DNA of 59,854 nucleotides, taken from contig NZ_JADHDV010000024.1 in NCBI RefSeq assembly GCF_016820515.1, positions 1-59,854 of the forward strand. The letters run 5' to 3'. The notes beneath the pieces were generated by a model that had not been told where the DNA came from, did no database searches, and saw only the letters and a program-made list of their open reading frames with translations. Positions 24,670 to 34,418 of this stretch are shown in pieces. This DNA is from Pseudoxanthomonas beigongshangi. GTDB lineage: Bacteria > Pseudomonadota > Gammaproteobacteria > Xanthomonadales > Xanthomonadaceae. Made by a program: the position numbers and the translations under genes. Each line of letters opens with the position of its first letter. Position 1 is the stretch's first letter.

Positions 24670-25827
24670 ATGAAATATCTGTCCCTGGTCTGGGCGCAGT
24701 TGTTCCGCAGCAAGACGCGGACGCTGCTGACCCTGTTGTCCGTGGTCGCGGCCTTCCTGCTGTTCGGCCTGCTGGATTCGGTGCGGGTGGCGTTCAACTC
24801 CGGCGGCAGCGTCGATGGCGCCAACCGCCTGGTGGTCGCCTCGCGCCTGTCGATCACCCAGTCGCTGCCGATCAACCTGCTGCCGCAGATCGAATCGGTG
24901 CCCGGCGTGCGCAAGGCCACCTACGCCATGTGGTTCGGCGGCATCTACCGCGATCCCAAGGATTTCTTCCCCAACTTCTCGGTGGCGCCCAACTTCTTCG
25001 ACGTCTACACCGAGTACACGGTGCCGCCGGATCAGCTCAAGGCGTTCCAGGACACCCGCAACGCCGCCATCGTCGGCGAGTCGCTGGCCAAGAAGCACGG
25101 CTGGAAGATTGGCGACACCATTCCGCTGAAGGCCACCATCTTCCCGCGTGGCGGCAGCAACGACTGGCCGCTGGAACTGAAGGCCATCTTCCGGGTGAAG
25201 GATCGCAAGAACGTCGGCGCCGAGAACCAGTTGATGATGAACTGGAAATACTTCGACGAATCCAACGACTACATCAAGAGCCAGGTCAGCTGGTACACGG
25301 TGCAACTGGCCAACACCAACCAGGCCAACCAGGTGGCGCGCGCCATCGACGCACTGTCGGCCAACTCGGACCACGAGACCAAGAGCCAGACCGAGTCGGC
25401 GTTCCAGCAGGCCTTCGCCAAGCAGTTCGCCGACATCGGCCTGATCGTCACCTCGATCATGGGCGCGGTGTTCTTCACCCTGCTGTTGCTGACCGGCAAC
25501 ACCATGGCCCAGGCGGTGCGCGAGCGGGTGCCGGAACTGGCGGTGCTGAAGACCCTGGGCTTCAAGGACGGCACGGTGCTGACCCTGGTGATGATCGAGT
25601 CGGTGCTGCTGATCGTGCTCGGCGGCCTGATCGGCATGGGCTTGGCGGCGGTGATCATGCCGGGCCTGACCGCGGCCAGCCAGGGCGCCATCTCGCTGCC
25701 GAACGTTCCCACCCAGACCTGGCTGGTCGGGCTGGGCCTGATGGTGGTCATCGGCATCGTCGTCGGCCTGCTGCCGGCGCTGCGCGCCAAGCGCCTGAAG
25801 ATCGTCGATGCACTGGCCGGACGCTGA
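24670..25827 (+). CDS. FtsX-like ABC permease 1
   Basis: A 385-residue MacB/FtsX-type permease with one N-terminal membrane segment ([18 protein letters not shown]), a large periplasmic MacB_PCD domain (about 40-250) and three C-terminal segments ([20 protein letters not shown], the [18 protein letters not shown] region and the last near 355-375). It starts 12 bp after the ATPase stop and is followed by the second permease after 10 bp. Pairs of unlike FtsX permeases suggest a heterodimer. This architecture exports lipids, peptides or drugs, or transmits force; the substrate is unknown. Confidence 0.9.
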   Translation: MKYLSLVWAQLFRSKTRTLLTLLSVVAAFLLFGLLDSVRVAFNSGGSVDGANRLVVASRLSITQSLPINLLPQIESVPGVRKATYAMWFGGIYRDPKDFFPNFSVAPNFFDVYTEYTVPPDQLKAFQDTRNAAIVGESLAKKHGWKIGDTIPLKATIFPRGGSNDWPLELKAIFRVKDRKNVGAENQLMMNWKYFDESNDYIKSQVSWYTVQLANTNQANQVARAIDALSANSDHETKSQTESAFQQAFAKQFADIGLIVTSIMGAVFFTLLLLTGNTMAQAVRERVPELAVLKTLGFKDGTVLTLVMIESVLLIVLGGLIGMGLAAVIMPGLTAASQGAISLPNVPTQTWLVGLGLMVVIGIVVGLLPALRAKRLKIVDALAGR

Positions 25828-25837
25828 GGAGAACGAC

Positions 25838-27145
25838 ATGCCCAACTGGATTGCAAACATCATCTCCGTCGTCGGCCTGGCCGTCTTCCTGGTGGTCTGG
25901 ATCAACCTGCCGTGGTTCCTGGTACTGGGCCTGGCCGTGCTGCTGGCGCTGTGGCTGCTGCTGACCCGCGGCGGCCGGCTGGCGCTGGCCGCCGCGCGCA
26001 TCGGCATCAGCAGCCTGCCGCAACGCTGGGGCGCGTCCTCGGTGATCGTGGTCGGCATCGCCGGCGTGGTCGGCGTGCTGGTCGCCATGCTGGCGATGGG
26101 CGAAGGCTTCAAGGCCACCCTCAACAGCACCGGCGACGACACCACCGCGATCGTGCTGCGCGGCGGTTCGCAGGCGGAAACCAATTCGGTCATCACCCGC
26201 GAACAGGCGCCGCTGCTGTCCAGCCTGCCCGGCGTCGCCAAGGGACCGAACGGCAAGCCACTGATGTCGGCCGAACTGTCGCAGGTGGTCAACCTGCCCA
26301 GCATGGCCGACGGCACCGACGCCAACGCGCAGTTCCGCGGCGTGGGCGAGGAGGCCTGGCTGGTCCGCGACAAGATCAAGCTGGTCGAGGGCCGCAAGTT
26401 CGGTGCCGGCCTGCGCGAGATCGTCGTCGGCCAGGGCGCGGCCACCCAGTTCCGCGGCCTGAAGGTCGGCAGCAAGCTCAATCTCGGCAACCAGGAATGG
26501 ACCGTGGTGGGCCGGTTCGCTTCCGGCGACGCGCACGACTCGGAACTGTGGGGCGATGCGCAGACCCTGTCGTCCACCTACAACCGCAGCGCCTACCAGT
26601 CGATCACGGTCAAGACCGACGGCAAGGCCGGCTTCGACCAGTTCAAGGCCGCGGTCGAGGGCGATCCGCGCCTGAAACTGGACGTGGAAACCACCCGCGC
26701 GTACTACAGCAAGCAGTCCGGGCAACTGGCCACGATCATCAAATGGCTGGGCATCGTGATCGGCACCATCATGGCAATCGGCGCGGTGTTCGGCGCGCTC
26801 AACACGATGTACTCGGCGGTGGCCGGGCGCGCGCGCGAAATCGCCACCATGCGCGCGATCGGTTTCCGCGGCCTGCCGGTGGTCACCGCGGTGATGCTGG
26901 AGACGATGCTGCTGGCGCTGCTGGGCGGCGTGCTGGGCGGCGTGATCGCCTGGGCCATCTTCAACGGCTACAGCGTCTCGACCCTGGGCAGCAACTTCAG
27001 CCAGGTGGTGTTCCAGTTCAAGGTCACGCCCGAGCTGTTGTGGAACGGCCTGAAGTGGGCGCTCGGCATCGGCCTGGTCGGCGGCCTGTTCCCGGCGCTG
27101 CGCGCGGCGCGCCTGCCGATCACCACCGCGTTGCGCGCGTTGTGA
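25838..27145 (+). CDS. FtsX-like ABC permease 2
   Basis: A 435-residue paralogue of the preceding permease, with extra N-terminal hydrophobic segments (residues 5-45), the same periplasmic MacB_PCD domain, and a C-terminal trio of segments around the signature YSAVAGRAREIATMRAIGFR. GAGGAG precedes the ATG at 25838. It ends the adaptor-ATPase-permease-permease operon; a strong bidirectional hairpin terminator follows at 27165. Confidence 0.9.
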   Translation: MPNWIANIISVVGLAVFLVVWINLPWFLVLGLAVLLALWLLLTRGGRLALAAARIGISSLPQRWGASSVIVVGIAGVVGVLVAMLAMGEGFKATLNSTGDDTTAIVLRGGSQAETNSVITREQAPLLSSLPGVAKGPNGKPLMSAELSQVVNLPSMADGTDANAQFRGVGEEAWLVRDKIKLVEGRKFGAGLREIVVGQGAATQFRGLKVGSKLNLGNQEWTVVGRFASGDAHDSELWGDAQTLSSTYNRSAYQSITVKTDGKAGFDQFKAAVEGDPRLKLDVETTRAYYSKQSGQLATIIKWLGIVIGTIMAIGAVFGALNTMYSAVAGRAREIATMRAIGFRGLPVVTAVMLETMLLALLGGVLGGVIAWAIFNGYSVSTLGSNFSQVVFQFKVTPELLWNGLKWALGIGLVGGLFPALRAARLPITTALRAL

Positions 27146-27164
27146 TCGCATCGGCGTGAACAGG

Positions 27165-27192
27165 AAAACGGCCGGCGCCTGCCGGCCGTTTT
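27165..27192. terminator. bidirectional rho-independent terminator
   Basis: AAAACGGCCGGC-gcct-GCCGGCCGTTTT is a perfect 12-bp stem with T-tracts on both strands. It ends the plus-strand ABC operon and the minus-strand xdhC-mocA unit, which converge here. Confidence 0.9.
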
Positions 27193-27196
27193 CGTT

Positions 27197-27835
27197 TCAG
27201 GGGGAAGGATCCGGCATCGCGTCCGGAACCGGATCGATCCAGCCACGTCGACGCGCTTCGCGCAGATCGTCGGGCGTGTCTATGTCGCAGGTCAGGTCCG
27301 GTACGTCGAGCAGGGCGATGTGCTCGTCTGCACGCGCCGCAAGCAGTCCGCGCAGGCCGCGATCGCCTCGCAGTGAGCTTGCCTGCGCCAACAGATCCGC
27401 CGGCACCCATGCCGGGACGCCGCGGCCCTCGCCGTGGCGGGTCGCCGCACAGCCACGGGCGATGAAGCCTTCGCGCAGCGCGGCCAGGTGCGCCGCTTCC
27501 AGCGCCGGTTGATCGCAGGCCAGCAGCAGGCAGGCGGATGACGAATCCGCGCGTGTGGACGCCAGCGTCGCCGCGGCCAGACGCAGGCTGCTCGCCAGTC
27601 CTTCTTCCCATTCGGGATTGAACAGGATGTCCGCCGGCAGATCGCGCACCGCCGCGCTCACCGCTTCCGCATGGCCGCCAACGATTACAAGCAGCCGGCG
27701 CGGCGCGGTTTCCATCGCCAGCCTGACACCACGACGGACCAGCGTCTCGCCTTCGCGGGTGAGCAGTTGCTTGGGCTGGCCGAGCCGGCGGCTGCCGCCG
27801 GCCGCCAGCACCACCGCGTCGTGCGCCGAGGTCAT
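27197..27835 (-). CDS. MocA/MobA-like molybdenum cofactor nucleotidyltransferase
   Basis: A 212-residue NTP-transferase. The nucleotide-binding N-terminus [15 protein letters not shown] (about 11-25) and the LLACDQPAL motif are those of the MobA/MocA group, which adds CMP or GMP to molybdopterin. Xanthine-oxidase-family enzymes need the cytosine form, so MocA is the likelier type. Its ATG overlaps the xdhC stop (ATGA), and it is divergent from the iorAB-type enzyme genes, so it most likely makes the cofactor for that enzyme. Confidence 0.85.
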   Translation of the reverse strand: MTSAHDAVVLAAGGSRRLGQPKQLLTREGETLVRRGVRLAMETAPRRLLVIVGGHAEAVSAAVRDLPADILFNPEWEEGLASSLRLAAATLASTRADSSSACLLLACDQPALEAAHLAALREGFIARGCAATRHGEGRGVPAWVPADLLAQASSLRGDRGLRGLLAARADEHIALLDVPDLTCDIDTPDDLREARRRGWIDPVPDAMPDPSP

Positions 27836-28797
27836 GCCGGCTCGCCGGCCAGCACCGCCTGCAACTGCGCGGCGATGCTGAGCGCGATCGCCTCCGGTCC
27901 CTGCCCGCCCAGGCGCAGGCCGATCGGCGAGCGCAGGCGATGGCGCAGGCGTTCGCGGGTCGGCGCCGGCAGCACCTTGAACAGATCGTCGCGGCGGCGC
28001 CCCGGTCCGAGCAGGCCGATGAAGGGCAGCTCGGTTTCGGCCAGCGCCGCCAGCGCCTCGCGATCCAGTTCGAAGTGGTGGTGCATCACCAGCGCGGCCG
28101 CATGGCCGTCGGCACGCGCGGCCGCGTCGGTGGGCGACACGTCCCAGGCCAGATCCGCCAGCGCGGCGTGCGGCTGCCAGCGCGGGCGGCGTTCGGCCAG
28201 GGTCACCCGCCAGCCCAGTTCGCGCAGCCAGGGCACCAGCAGCGGCGTCTCCGGGCCGGCACCGCAGATCAGCACCTTCGGCGCGGGCCGGATCGCCAGC
28301 CCGTAAGCCGGCCGTTGCGGCGTCTCGGCGCCAGCGGTTACCGGCAATCTCCAGTGCGCCTGGCGCGCGCCGATGCCGGCACGCACTTCGCCGCTGGCAT
28401 CGAAGGACCAATGCAGTGTTTCGCCGCCCCGCTGCCAGTCTTCCAGCAACGCCGCCAAGCCTGCCAGCCGGGCCAGCGGCAGCAGCGCCAGGTGCAGGCG
28501 TCCGCGGCAGCCGACCGCGGATCCGGACAGCAGGTCCTCGTCGTCGCGGGTGTCGATGTCCATCCAGTCCAGCGCGCCCGCGTCGGCCGCGGCCAGCGCG
28601 CGGCGCTGGATGTCCGGCTCCAGGCAGCCGCCGCTCAACCAGCCGGTCTGGCCGTCGCGCGCACTGAACAGGGCCATCGCCCCGGCGTGCACGTAGGTCG
28701 ATCCCTCGGTGTCCACCACCACCGCCAGGCCCGCGCCGGCATCGCCGGTCGCCACGGCCCGCAGGGCGGCTTCCAACACCTTGCGCTGGCTGGACAT
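27832..28797 (-). CDS. xdhC: XdhC family molybdoenzyme maturation factor
   Basis: A 321-residue XdhC/CoxI protein. The N-terminal half has the XdhC signature SGGCLEP and [13 protein letters not shown]; the C-terminal half is a Rossmann domain ([18 protein letters not shown]) ending in [23 protein letters not shown], the family end signature. XdhC binds the molybdenum cofactor, helps sulfurate it and inserts it into xanthine-oxidase-type apoenzymes. The ATG at 28797 begins the conserved region; an upstream in-frame extension is not family-like. It lies 90 bp from the divergent iorA-like start, so both units may share control. Confidence 0.9.
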   Translation of the reverse strand: MSSQRKVLEAALRAVATGDAGAGLAVVVDTEGSTYVHAGAMALFSARDGQTGWLSGGCLEPDIQRRALAAADAGALDWMDIDTRDDEDLLSGSAVGCRGRLHLALLPLARLAGLAALLEDWQRGGETLHWSFDASGEVRAGIGARQAHWRLPVTAGAETPQRPAYGLAIRPAPKVLICGAGPETPLLVPWLRELGWRVTLAERRPRWQPHAALADLAWDVSPTDAAARADGHAAALVMHHHFELDREALAALAETELPFIGLLGPGRRRDDLFKVLPAPTRERLRHRLRSPIGLRLGGQGPEAIALSIAAQLQAVLAGEPA

Positions 28798-28887
28798 GGG
28801 CCTCCGAAAAAAGTCGCCGGATGTCTTGGCAATGTCGCATCCGCGGGCGTAATGTGCCAACTCCCCAGCCGACGCCAGGGATCGAGC

Positions 28888-29343
28888 ATGAAACTGCACG
28901 TGAATGGTTCCGAGCACGAGGTCGCGGCGCCGCCCGACATGCCGCTGCTCTGGGTCCTGCGGGACCTGATGAAACTCACCGGCACCAAGTTCGGTTGCGG
29001 CATCGCCCAGTGCGGCGCCTGCACCGTGCACATCGACGGCGTCCCCTTGCGCGCCTGCGTCACCCCGGTCTCCGCGGTGGCCGGCAAGAAAATCACCACC
29101 ATCGAAGGCCTGTCATCCGATGGACGCCATCCGGTGCAGCAGGCGTGGGCCGAACTGGACGTGGTGCAGTGCGGCTACTGCCAGTCCGGCCAGATCATGA
29201 CCGCCGCCGCGCTGCTGGCGGTGGTGCCCAGCCCCACTGATCAGGACATCGACCAGGCGCTGGCGGGCAATCTCTGCCGCTGCGGCACCTACCCGCGCAT
29301 CCGCGCGGCGGTGCACCGCGCCGCGCAGTTGGGCAAGGCCTGA
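28888..29343 (+). CDS. iorA: [2Fe-2S] small subunit of IorA/aldehyde-oxidase type
   Basis: A 151-residue small subunit of an isoquinoline-1-oxidoreductase-type hydroxylase. Plant-type [2Fe-2S] cysteines are Cys37, Cys42, Cys45 and Cys57, and the second cluster uses Cys95, Cys98, Cys130 and Cys132 (GYCQSGQ and [11 protein letters not shown]). Electrons pass from the molybdenum site through these clusters. The molybdenum subunit and a dihaem cytochrome follow directly. The symbol reflects the family; the real substrate is not known. Confidence 0.88.
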   Translation: MKLHVNGSEHEVAAPPDMPLLWVLRDLMKLTGTKFGCGIAQCGACTVHIDGVPLRACVTPVSAVAGKKITTIEGLSSDGRHPVQQAWAELDVVQCGYCQSGQIMTAAALLAVVPSPTDQDIDQALAGNLCRCGTYPRIRAAVHRAAQLGKA

Positions 29344-29393
29344 TTCCTCTTCCCCCCGCGCCGGACCACAAGGGCCCGGCATCCGATCGGAGA

Positions 29394-31604
29394 ATGTTCG
29401 TGGACGCCAAGCCTGCGGATTCCGTCGCTTCCTCTTCCCGCCGCCAGTTCCTCAAGGCCGGCGCCGTCCTCGGCGGCGGCCTGGTCATCGGCTTCATCGT
29501 GCCGGCCGCCGGCCGCTTCGCGCTGGCGCAGAACGCCGCCGCCGCGCCGGTCTCGGTCGCGCCGTTCGCGCCCAACGCCTTCCTGCGCATCGCCGCCGAC
29601 GACAGCATCACCGTGCTGCTGTCGCACTCGGAAATGGGCCAGGGCATCTGGACCACGCTGCCGATGCTGATCGCCGAGGAGCTGGATGCGGACTGGACGA
29701 AGATGAAGGTCGAGCACGCACCAGCCGCACCGGCCTACGCGCATACCGCCTTCGGCATGCAGATGACCGGCGGCTCGACCAGCACCTGGTCCGAGTTCGA
29801 TCGCTACCGGATGGCCGGCGCCACCGCGCGCGCATTGCTGCTGCAGGCCGCGGCCACGCGACTGGGCGTGCCGGTGGCCGAACTGAAAACCGAGAACGGT
29901 GTGGTGGTGCATGGCGACCAGCGCCTGCGCTACGGCGAACTGGCCGACGCGGCCGGGCAGCTGAAGGCGCCGGATCCGAAGACGCTCACCCTCAAGGATC
30001 CCAAGGATTGGAAGCTGATCGGCAAGGGCGCCAAGCGCCTGGACACGCCGGAGAAGATCACCGGTCGCGCGATCTTCGGCATGGACGTGCAGTTCGACGG
30101 CCTGCTCACCGCGGTGGTCGCGCGCGCGCCGGTGTTCGGCGGCACGGTGAAATCGTTCGACGCGACCGCCGCCAAGGCGGTGCCCGGGGTCCGCAACGTG
30201 GTGCAGGTGCCCAGCGGCGTGGCGGTGATCGCCGATCACTACTGGGCCGCCTTGCAGGGCCGCAACGCGCTGAAGGTGGAATGGGATCGCGGCCCGCACG
30301 CGGATCTGGACAGCGCGCGGCTGCGCGAACAGTTCGCCACGCAGGCGCGCACGGCCGGTGCGGTGGCGGTGCAGGCCGGCGATGCGGCCGCGGCGATGGC
30401 GCAGGCGGCCAAGTTGGTGGAAGTCGAGTACAGCGTGCCCTACCTGGCGCACGCACCGATGGAACCGCTCAACTGCACGGTGAAGATCGCCCCCGAAGGT
30501 TGCGACATCTGGACCGGCACCCAGTTCCAGACCGTCGACCAGCAGGTCGCCGCGCGCATCACCGGGCTGAAGCCGGAACAGATCCGCATCCACACCACCT
30601 TCCTCGGCGGCGGCTTCGGCCGGCGCGCGACGCCGGTGTCGGACTTCGTGTCCGAGGCGGTGGAAGTGGCCAAGGCCGCCAAGGCGCCGGTCAAGACGGT
30701 GTGGCCGCGCGAGGACGACGTGCGTGGCGGCTACTACCGCCCGGCCTATGTGCAGCGCGCCAAGGTGGGCCTGGCCGCGGACGGCACGCCGGTGGCCTGG
30801 CAGCAGGTGATGGTCGGCCAGTCGATCACCGCCGGCACGCCGTTCGAGCCGTTCACGGTGAAGAACGGCATCGACGCGACCTCCGTGGAAGGCGTGGCCG
30901 ATTCGCCGTACGTGCTGGGCACGCCCGCGCACCGGGTGGATCTGCATTCGCCCAAGACCGGCATACCGGTGCTGTGGTGGCGCTCCGTGGGGCACAGCTA
31001 CAACGGCTTCGTGATGGAAAGCCTGGTCGATGAACTGGCGCACGCAGCGGGGCAGGATCCGCTGGAATACCGCCGGCGCCTGCTCAAGGATCATCCGCGC
31101 CACCTGGCCGCGCTGAACCTGGCGGCGGAGAAATTCGGCTGGAGCAAACCGGCGGCGAAGGGACGCGGCCACGGCATCGCCGTGCACGAATCGTTCGGCA
31201 GCTACGTCGCGCACGCGGCTGAGGTCTCGGTCGACAACGGCGTGATCAAGGTCCATCGCGTGGTCTGCGCGATCGACTGTGGCCTGGCGGTGAATCCGGA
31301 CAACGTCAAGGCGCAGCTGGAAAGCGGGCTGGCGTTCGGCCTGGGCGCCGCGCTGCACGGGCGCATCACCTTCAAGAATGGCGAGGTGGAGCAATCCAAC
31401 TACCACGACTATCCGGTGCTGCGTCTGCCCGAGATGCCGGTGGTGGAAGTGCACATCGTGCCGAGCACGGACAAGATGGGCGGCGTGGGCGAACCCGGTA
31501 CGCCGCCGATCGCGCCGGCAGTGGCCAACGCGGTGTTCGCGCTCACCGGCCAGCGCCTGCGTGATCTTCCCTTCACCCTGGCCCCCGCGGCCAAGCCCGC
31601 CTGA
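29394..31604 (+). CDS. iorB: Tat-exported molybdopterin-binding subunit (IorB type)
   Basis: A 736-residue catalytic subunit of the xanthine-oxidase superfamily. The N-terminus carries a twin-arginine signal (SSRRQFLKAG then a hydrophobic stretch to about residue 45), so the folded enzyme is exported to the periplasm with its cofactor. Molybdenum-cofactor signatures include TFLGGGFGRR, and the catalytic base is Glu700 (GVGEPGTPP). GATCGGAGA precedes the ATG. The family oxidises aldehydes or N-heterocycles using water oxygen. Its electrons probably go to the cytochrome encoded next. Confidence 0.9.
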   Translation: MFVDAKPADSVASSSRRQFLKAGAVLGGGLVIGFIVPAAGRFALAQNAAAAPVSVAPFAPNAFLRIAADDSITVLLSHSEMGQGIWTTLPMLIAEELDADWTKMKVEHAPAAPAYAHTAFGMQMTGGSTSTWSEFDRYRMAGATARALLLQAAATRLGVPVAELKTENGVVVHGDQRLRYGELADAAGQLKAPDPKTLTLKDPKDWKLIGKGAKRLDTPEKITGRAIFGMDVQFDGLLTAVVARAPVFGGTVKSFDATAAKAVPGVRNVVQVPSGVAVIADHYWAALQGRNALKVEWDRGPHADLDSARLREQFATQARTAGAVAVQAGDAAAAMAQAAKLVEVEYSVPYLAHAPMEPLNCTVKIAPEGCDIWTGTQFQTVDQQVAARITGLKPEQIRIHTTFLGGGFGRRATPVSDFVSEAVEVAKAAKAPVKTVWPREDDVRGGYYRPAYVQRAKVGLAADGTPVAWQQVMVGQSITAGTPFEPFTVKNGIDATSVEGVADSPYVLGTPAHRVDLHSPKTGIPVLWWRSVGHSYNGFVMESLVDELAHAAGQDPLEYRRRLLKDHPRHLAALNLAAEKFGWSKPAAKGRGHGIAVHESFGSYVAHAAEVSVDNGVIKVHRVVCAIDCGLAVNPDNVKAQLESGLAFGLGAALHGRITFKNGEVEQSNYHDYPVLRLPEMPVVEVHIVPSTDKMGGVGEPGTPPIAPAVANAVFALTGQRLRDLPFTLAPAAKPA

Positions 31605-31614
31605 GGATCCGACG

Positions 31615-32193
31615 ATGCGCGCCGCCGCCCTCTTCTTCATCGCCTTGCTGTCGTTGCTGCTGGCCGCCTGCGGCCCGCGCATCAGCGCCGAACAGAAGGC
31701 GCAGGCACTGCAAGCCTTCGCCACCGTCGAGCAGGTGTTCCAGCATCCACGTTGCAGCAACTGCCACATTCCCGGCGATCAGCCTTTGCAGTTCGACAGC
31801 CAGACCCCGCACATGATGAACGTGGTGCGCGGTCCCGAAGGCAAGGGCGCGCCCGGCCAGCCCTGCTCCACCTGCCACGGCGAAGCCAATCCGCCGGCCG
31901 GCTACAGCGCGCACGCGCCGCCGGGCGCACCGCACTGGCAACTGCCGCCGCCGGATCACAAGATGGCCTGGATCGGCCTGCCGGCCCACGAGCTGTGCGC
32001 GATGATCCAGGACCGCAAACTCAATGGCGATCGCGACATGCCCGCGCTGATCAAGCACGTCGCCGAGGACAAGCTGGTGCTGTGGGGCTGGAACCCCGGC
32101 GGCAACCGTGCCCCGGTGCCAGTCCCGCACGACAAGTTCGTCGCCGCCTTCAAGACCTGGGCCGACGCCGGCGCCCCCTGCCCCTCCCCGTAG
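31615..32193 (+). CDS. lipoprotein dihaem cytochrome c of the Ior cluster
   Basis: A 192-residue lipoprotein. A signal peptide ends in LLAAC (Cys19 lipidated). Two CxxCH haem motifs are visible: CSNCH (47-51) and CSTCH (84-88). It begins 10 bp after the molybdenum subunit stop and is the third gene of the cluster, so it is the likely electron acceptor passing electrons to the respiratory chain. Proteins like this are often labelled isoquinoline 1-oxidoreductase subunit. No classical monohaem fold is obvious beyond the two motifs. Confidence 0.85.
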   Translation: MRAAALFFIALLSLLLAACGPRISAEQKAQALQAFATVEQVFQHPRCSNCHIPGDQPLQFDSQTPHMMNVVRGPEGKGAPGQPCSTCHGEANPPAGYSAHAPPGAPHWQLPPPDHKMAWIGLPAHELCAMIQDRKLNGDRDMPALIKHVAEDKLVLWGWNPGGNRAPVPVPHDKFVAAFKTWADAGAPCPSP

Positions 32194-32302
32194 AGCCGAG
32201 CTCGCTCGGCGGCTCTTCGCACCCATCCACCCGCCGCGCCCTCGCGGCGCGGTGCGCCCTTTCCGCGCCAACCGCCCACCCGCCAGGCAAATCCCGGCTT
32301 AA

Positions 32303-32331
32303 CCGTCATCTTTCTGTCATCGTTCTGCGAT
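32303..32331 (+). promoter_or_regulatory. Pho-box-like tandem heptamers
   Basis: CCGTCAT (32303-32309), CTGTCAT (32314-32320) and CTGCGAT (32325-32331) are spaced by four bases each, an 11-bp period, which is the layout of PhoB sites (CTGTCAT-N4-CTGTCAT). The third unit is diverged. They lie 54 bp upstream of the hydrolase start. Phosphate control of that gene is inferred. Confidence 0.5.
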
Positions 32332-32384
32332 AGCGGCGACGGCTCCCGCGCCGGTAAGGTGCGCGACCGCTGTCCCTCCCCCCG

Positions 32385-33476
32385 ATGATCGCCATGCTGC
32401 TGCGCCTGATCGCGCTGGCCTGCGTCTGCCTGTCGCTGGTCGGCTTCACCACTGCCCATCTGCCCGCCCTGTCGCTGAGCGAACGCCTGGCCGCGCCCGG
32501 CGGCGTGTCGCCGCTGCTGCCGCGCGATCGCATCGAGGCGATGTTCGCGCGCCTGCCGCATCGCGAGGGCTTCGTGCCGGTGAATGGCGTGCCGCTGTAC
32601 TGGCGCGCGCTGGATCCGGGCGACTACGGCCTGCGCTACCGCTATGCCGGCGGCACCGCCGCCAACCGCATGGATTTCCAGCTCGACTTCGACGCGGCGG
32701 CCAGGCCGTCCGCGCAGAAGCCGCGCGGCACCGTCGTGCTGCTGCACGGCTGGATGATGGACGGCGGCTCGCTGCTGCCGTGGGCGCTGGAACTGGCCCA
32801 GGCCGGCTACCGCACCATCAGCGTGGACCTGCGCAACCACGGCCGTTCCGGCGTCGCGCCGTCCGGCTACGGCACCCGTGAGGGCGAAGACGTCGTGGCG
32901 ATGCTGCGCGCGCTGCGCGAGCGCGGCGAGGTCACCGGTCCGCTGCACGTGATGGGCGTGTCCTACGGCGCGGCCACCGCCATCTTCACCGCGCGCGATC
33001 TCGGCGTGCAGGCCGGCGGCGTGGTGGCGATGGAATCCTTCGACAACGCCGGCAGCGCGATCCGCGACATGGTGCCGCACATGCTCACCCGCCCGGCGTC
33101 GAACTGGCGCGATCGCCTGGCCCTGCCACTGGCGCGCTGGCGCTACAGCGGCGACAGCCTGAACGTCGCCATCGCCCAGGCCGACCGCAAGCTCGGCCTG
33201 GAACTGGACAAGGTGGACGTTGGCGCGGCACTGGCGCAGGCGCCGGCCTGCGTGCTGCTGATCCATGGCGACGCCGACCGGCACATTCCGGTCGCGCATG
33301 GTCGCCTGCTCGCGGCGGCGTCCAAGCGCGCCCGCTACCTGGAAATTCCCGGCGAGGATCACCTGAGCCTGCCGATGCGGCTGGATCGGCTGGCGCCGAC
33401 GGTGATCGACTGGTTCGAGCGCACGCCAACGGCGACGCCGGCCTGCCCGCAACCGCTGGCGCCGGGCCGCGCCTGA
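32385..33476 (+). CDS. exported alpha/beta hydrolase
   Basis: A 363-residue alpha/beta-fold hydrolase with an N-terminal signal or anchor (LLRLIALACVCLSLVGFTTA). The oxyanion region is VVLLHGWMMDGG (HG at 121-122), the nucleophile Ser193 is in GVSYG, the acid in IHGDADRHIP and the His in GEDHLSLP. A 110-residue N-terminal extension precedes the fold. It could be a lipase/esterase or similar; the substrate is unknown. The ATG at 32385 is used; a second ATG three codons downstream is possible. Pho-box-like heptamers upstream suggest induction by phosphate starvation. Confidence 0.85.
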   Translation: MIAMLLRLIALACVCLSLVGFTTAHLPALSLSERLAAPGGVSPLLPRDRIEAMFARLPHREGFVPVNGVPLYWRALDPGDYGLRYRYAGGTAANRMDFQLDFDAAARPSAQKPRGTVVLLHGWMMDGGSLLPWALELAQAGYRTISVDLRNHGRSGVAPSGYGTREGEDVVAMLRALRERGEVTGPLHVMGVSYGAATAIFTARDLGVQAGGVVAMESFDNAGSAIRDMVPHMLTRPASNWRDRLALPLARWRYSGDSLNVAIAQADRKLGLELDKVDVGAALAQAPACVLLIHGDADRHIPVAHGRLLAAASKRARYLEIPGEDHLSLPMRLDRLAPTVIDWFERTPTATPACPQPLAPGRA

Positions 33477-33500
33477 GCGCGGCGCATCACTCCGAGCGCG

Positions 33501-34418
33501 CTACTCGGTGACCGTGACCGCCACCGGCGGCCGCTGGCGCGAACGCCACAGCCCGTCGCCGGCGAAAATCAGCAGGCCGGTCCAGATCGCGGCAAAGCCC
33601 AGCGCCTGCGCCGCGCCGAACGGCTCGCGGAACACGAACACGCCGATCAGGAACTGGATGCTCGGCGCGATGTACTGCAGCAGCCCCACCACCGTCAGCG
33701 GAATCCGGCGCACGCCGTAGGCGAAGCCGATCAGCGGAATGGCGGTGACCACGCCGCCGAAGATCAACAGCAGATCGATCTGCCAGCCCCAGCCCTGCAG
33801 GAAGCCGCCACCGTGGCCGTTCTCGCCCCAGGCCACGAACGCCAGCGCCGGCAGGAACAGGTACAGGCTTTCCACGCCCAGCCCGGCCACCGCGTCGACC
33901 GCCACCAGCTTGCGCACCAGCCCGTACATGCCGAACGACAGCGCCAGTCCCAGCGCGATCCACGGCGGCGAACCGGCCTGCCAGGTCAACCAGGCCACGC
34001 CGATCAGCGCGAAGCCCACCGCGATCCATTGCAGGCGGCTCAGCCGCTCGCGCAGCACCAGCACGCCCAGCAGCACGTTGAGCAGCGGGTTGATGAAGTA
34101 ACCCAGGCTGGTCTCGACCACGTGGCCGGCGTTGACCGCCCAGATGTACAGGCCCCAGTTGAACGCGATCAGCAGGCTGCTCAGTCCCAGCGCGGCCAAC
34201 GCACGCGGCTGGGCGCGAATCGCGCGCAGCCAGCCCAGGCCGTTCTTCAGCACCAGCCAGCCGATCACCAGCAACGCGCTCCAGACAATCCGGTGGGCGA
34301 TGATCTGGAACGAGGGCACCACCTTGAGCAGGTGCCAGTACAGCGGTACCACGCCCCACAGGACGAAGGTCAGGCTGGTGATGACCAGCCCCTTGCGATC
34401 GATACCGTGCTGGCTCAC
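33501..34418 (-). CDS. rarD: RarD-type EamA/DMT permease
   Basis: A 305-residue inner-membrane protein with ten predicted segments in two EamA halves. The N-terminus KGLVITSLTFVLWGVVPLYWHLL and the FNWGLYIWAVNAGHVVETSLGYFINPL stretch are characteristic of RarD, a homologue of chloramphenicol-sensitivity proteins. Family members export metabolites. Its start overlaps the stop of the upstream YedA-like gene (ATGA), so the two permeases are cotranscribed. Confidence 0.9.
   Translation of the reverse strand: MSQHGIDRKGLVITSLTFVLWGVVPLYWHLLKVVPSFQIIAHRIVWSALLVIGWLVLKNGLGWLRAIRAQPRALAALGLSSLLIAFNWGLYIWAVNAGHVVETSLGYFINPLLNVLLGVLVLRERLSRLQWIAVGFALIGVAWLTWQAGSPPWIALGLALSFGMYGLVRKLVAVDAVAGLGVESLYLFLPALAFVAWGENGHGGGFLQGWGWQIDLLLIFGGVVTAIPLIGFAYGVRRIPLTVVGLLQYIAPSIQFLIGVFVFREPFGAAQALGFAAIWTGLLIFAGDGLWRSRQRPPVAVTVTE

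Noticed and set aside
27197..28840. 547-codon minus-strand frame suggesting a fused XdhC-MocA protein
   Set aside because: Only its end is the MocA-like protein; the upstream part is the wrong frame of xdhC. The real genes overlap as ATGA and are separate.
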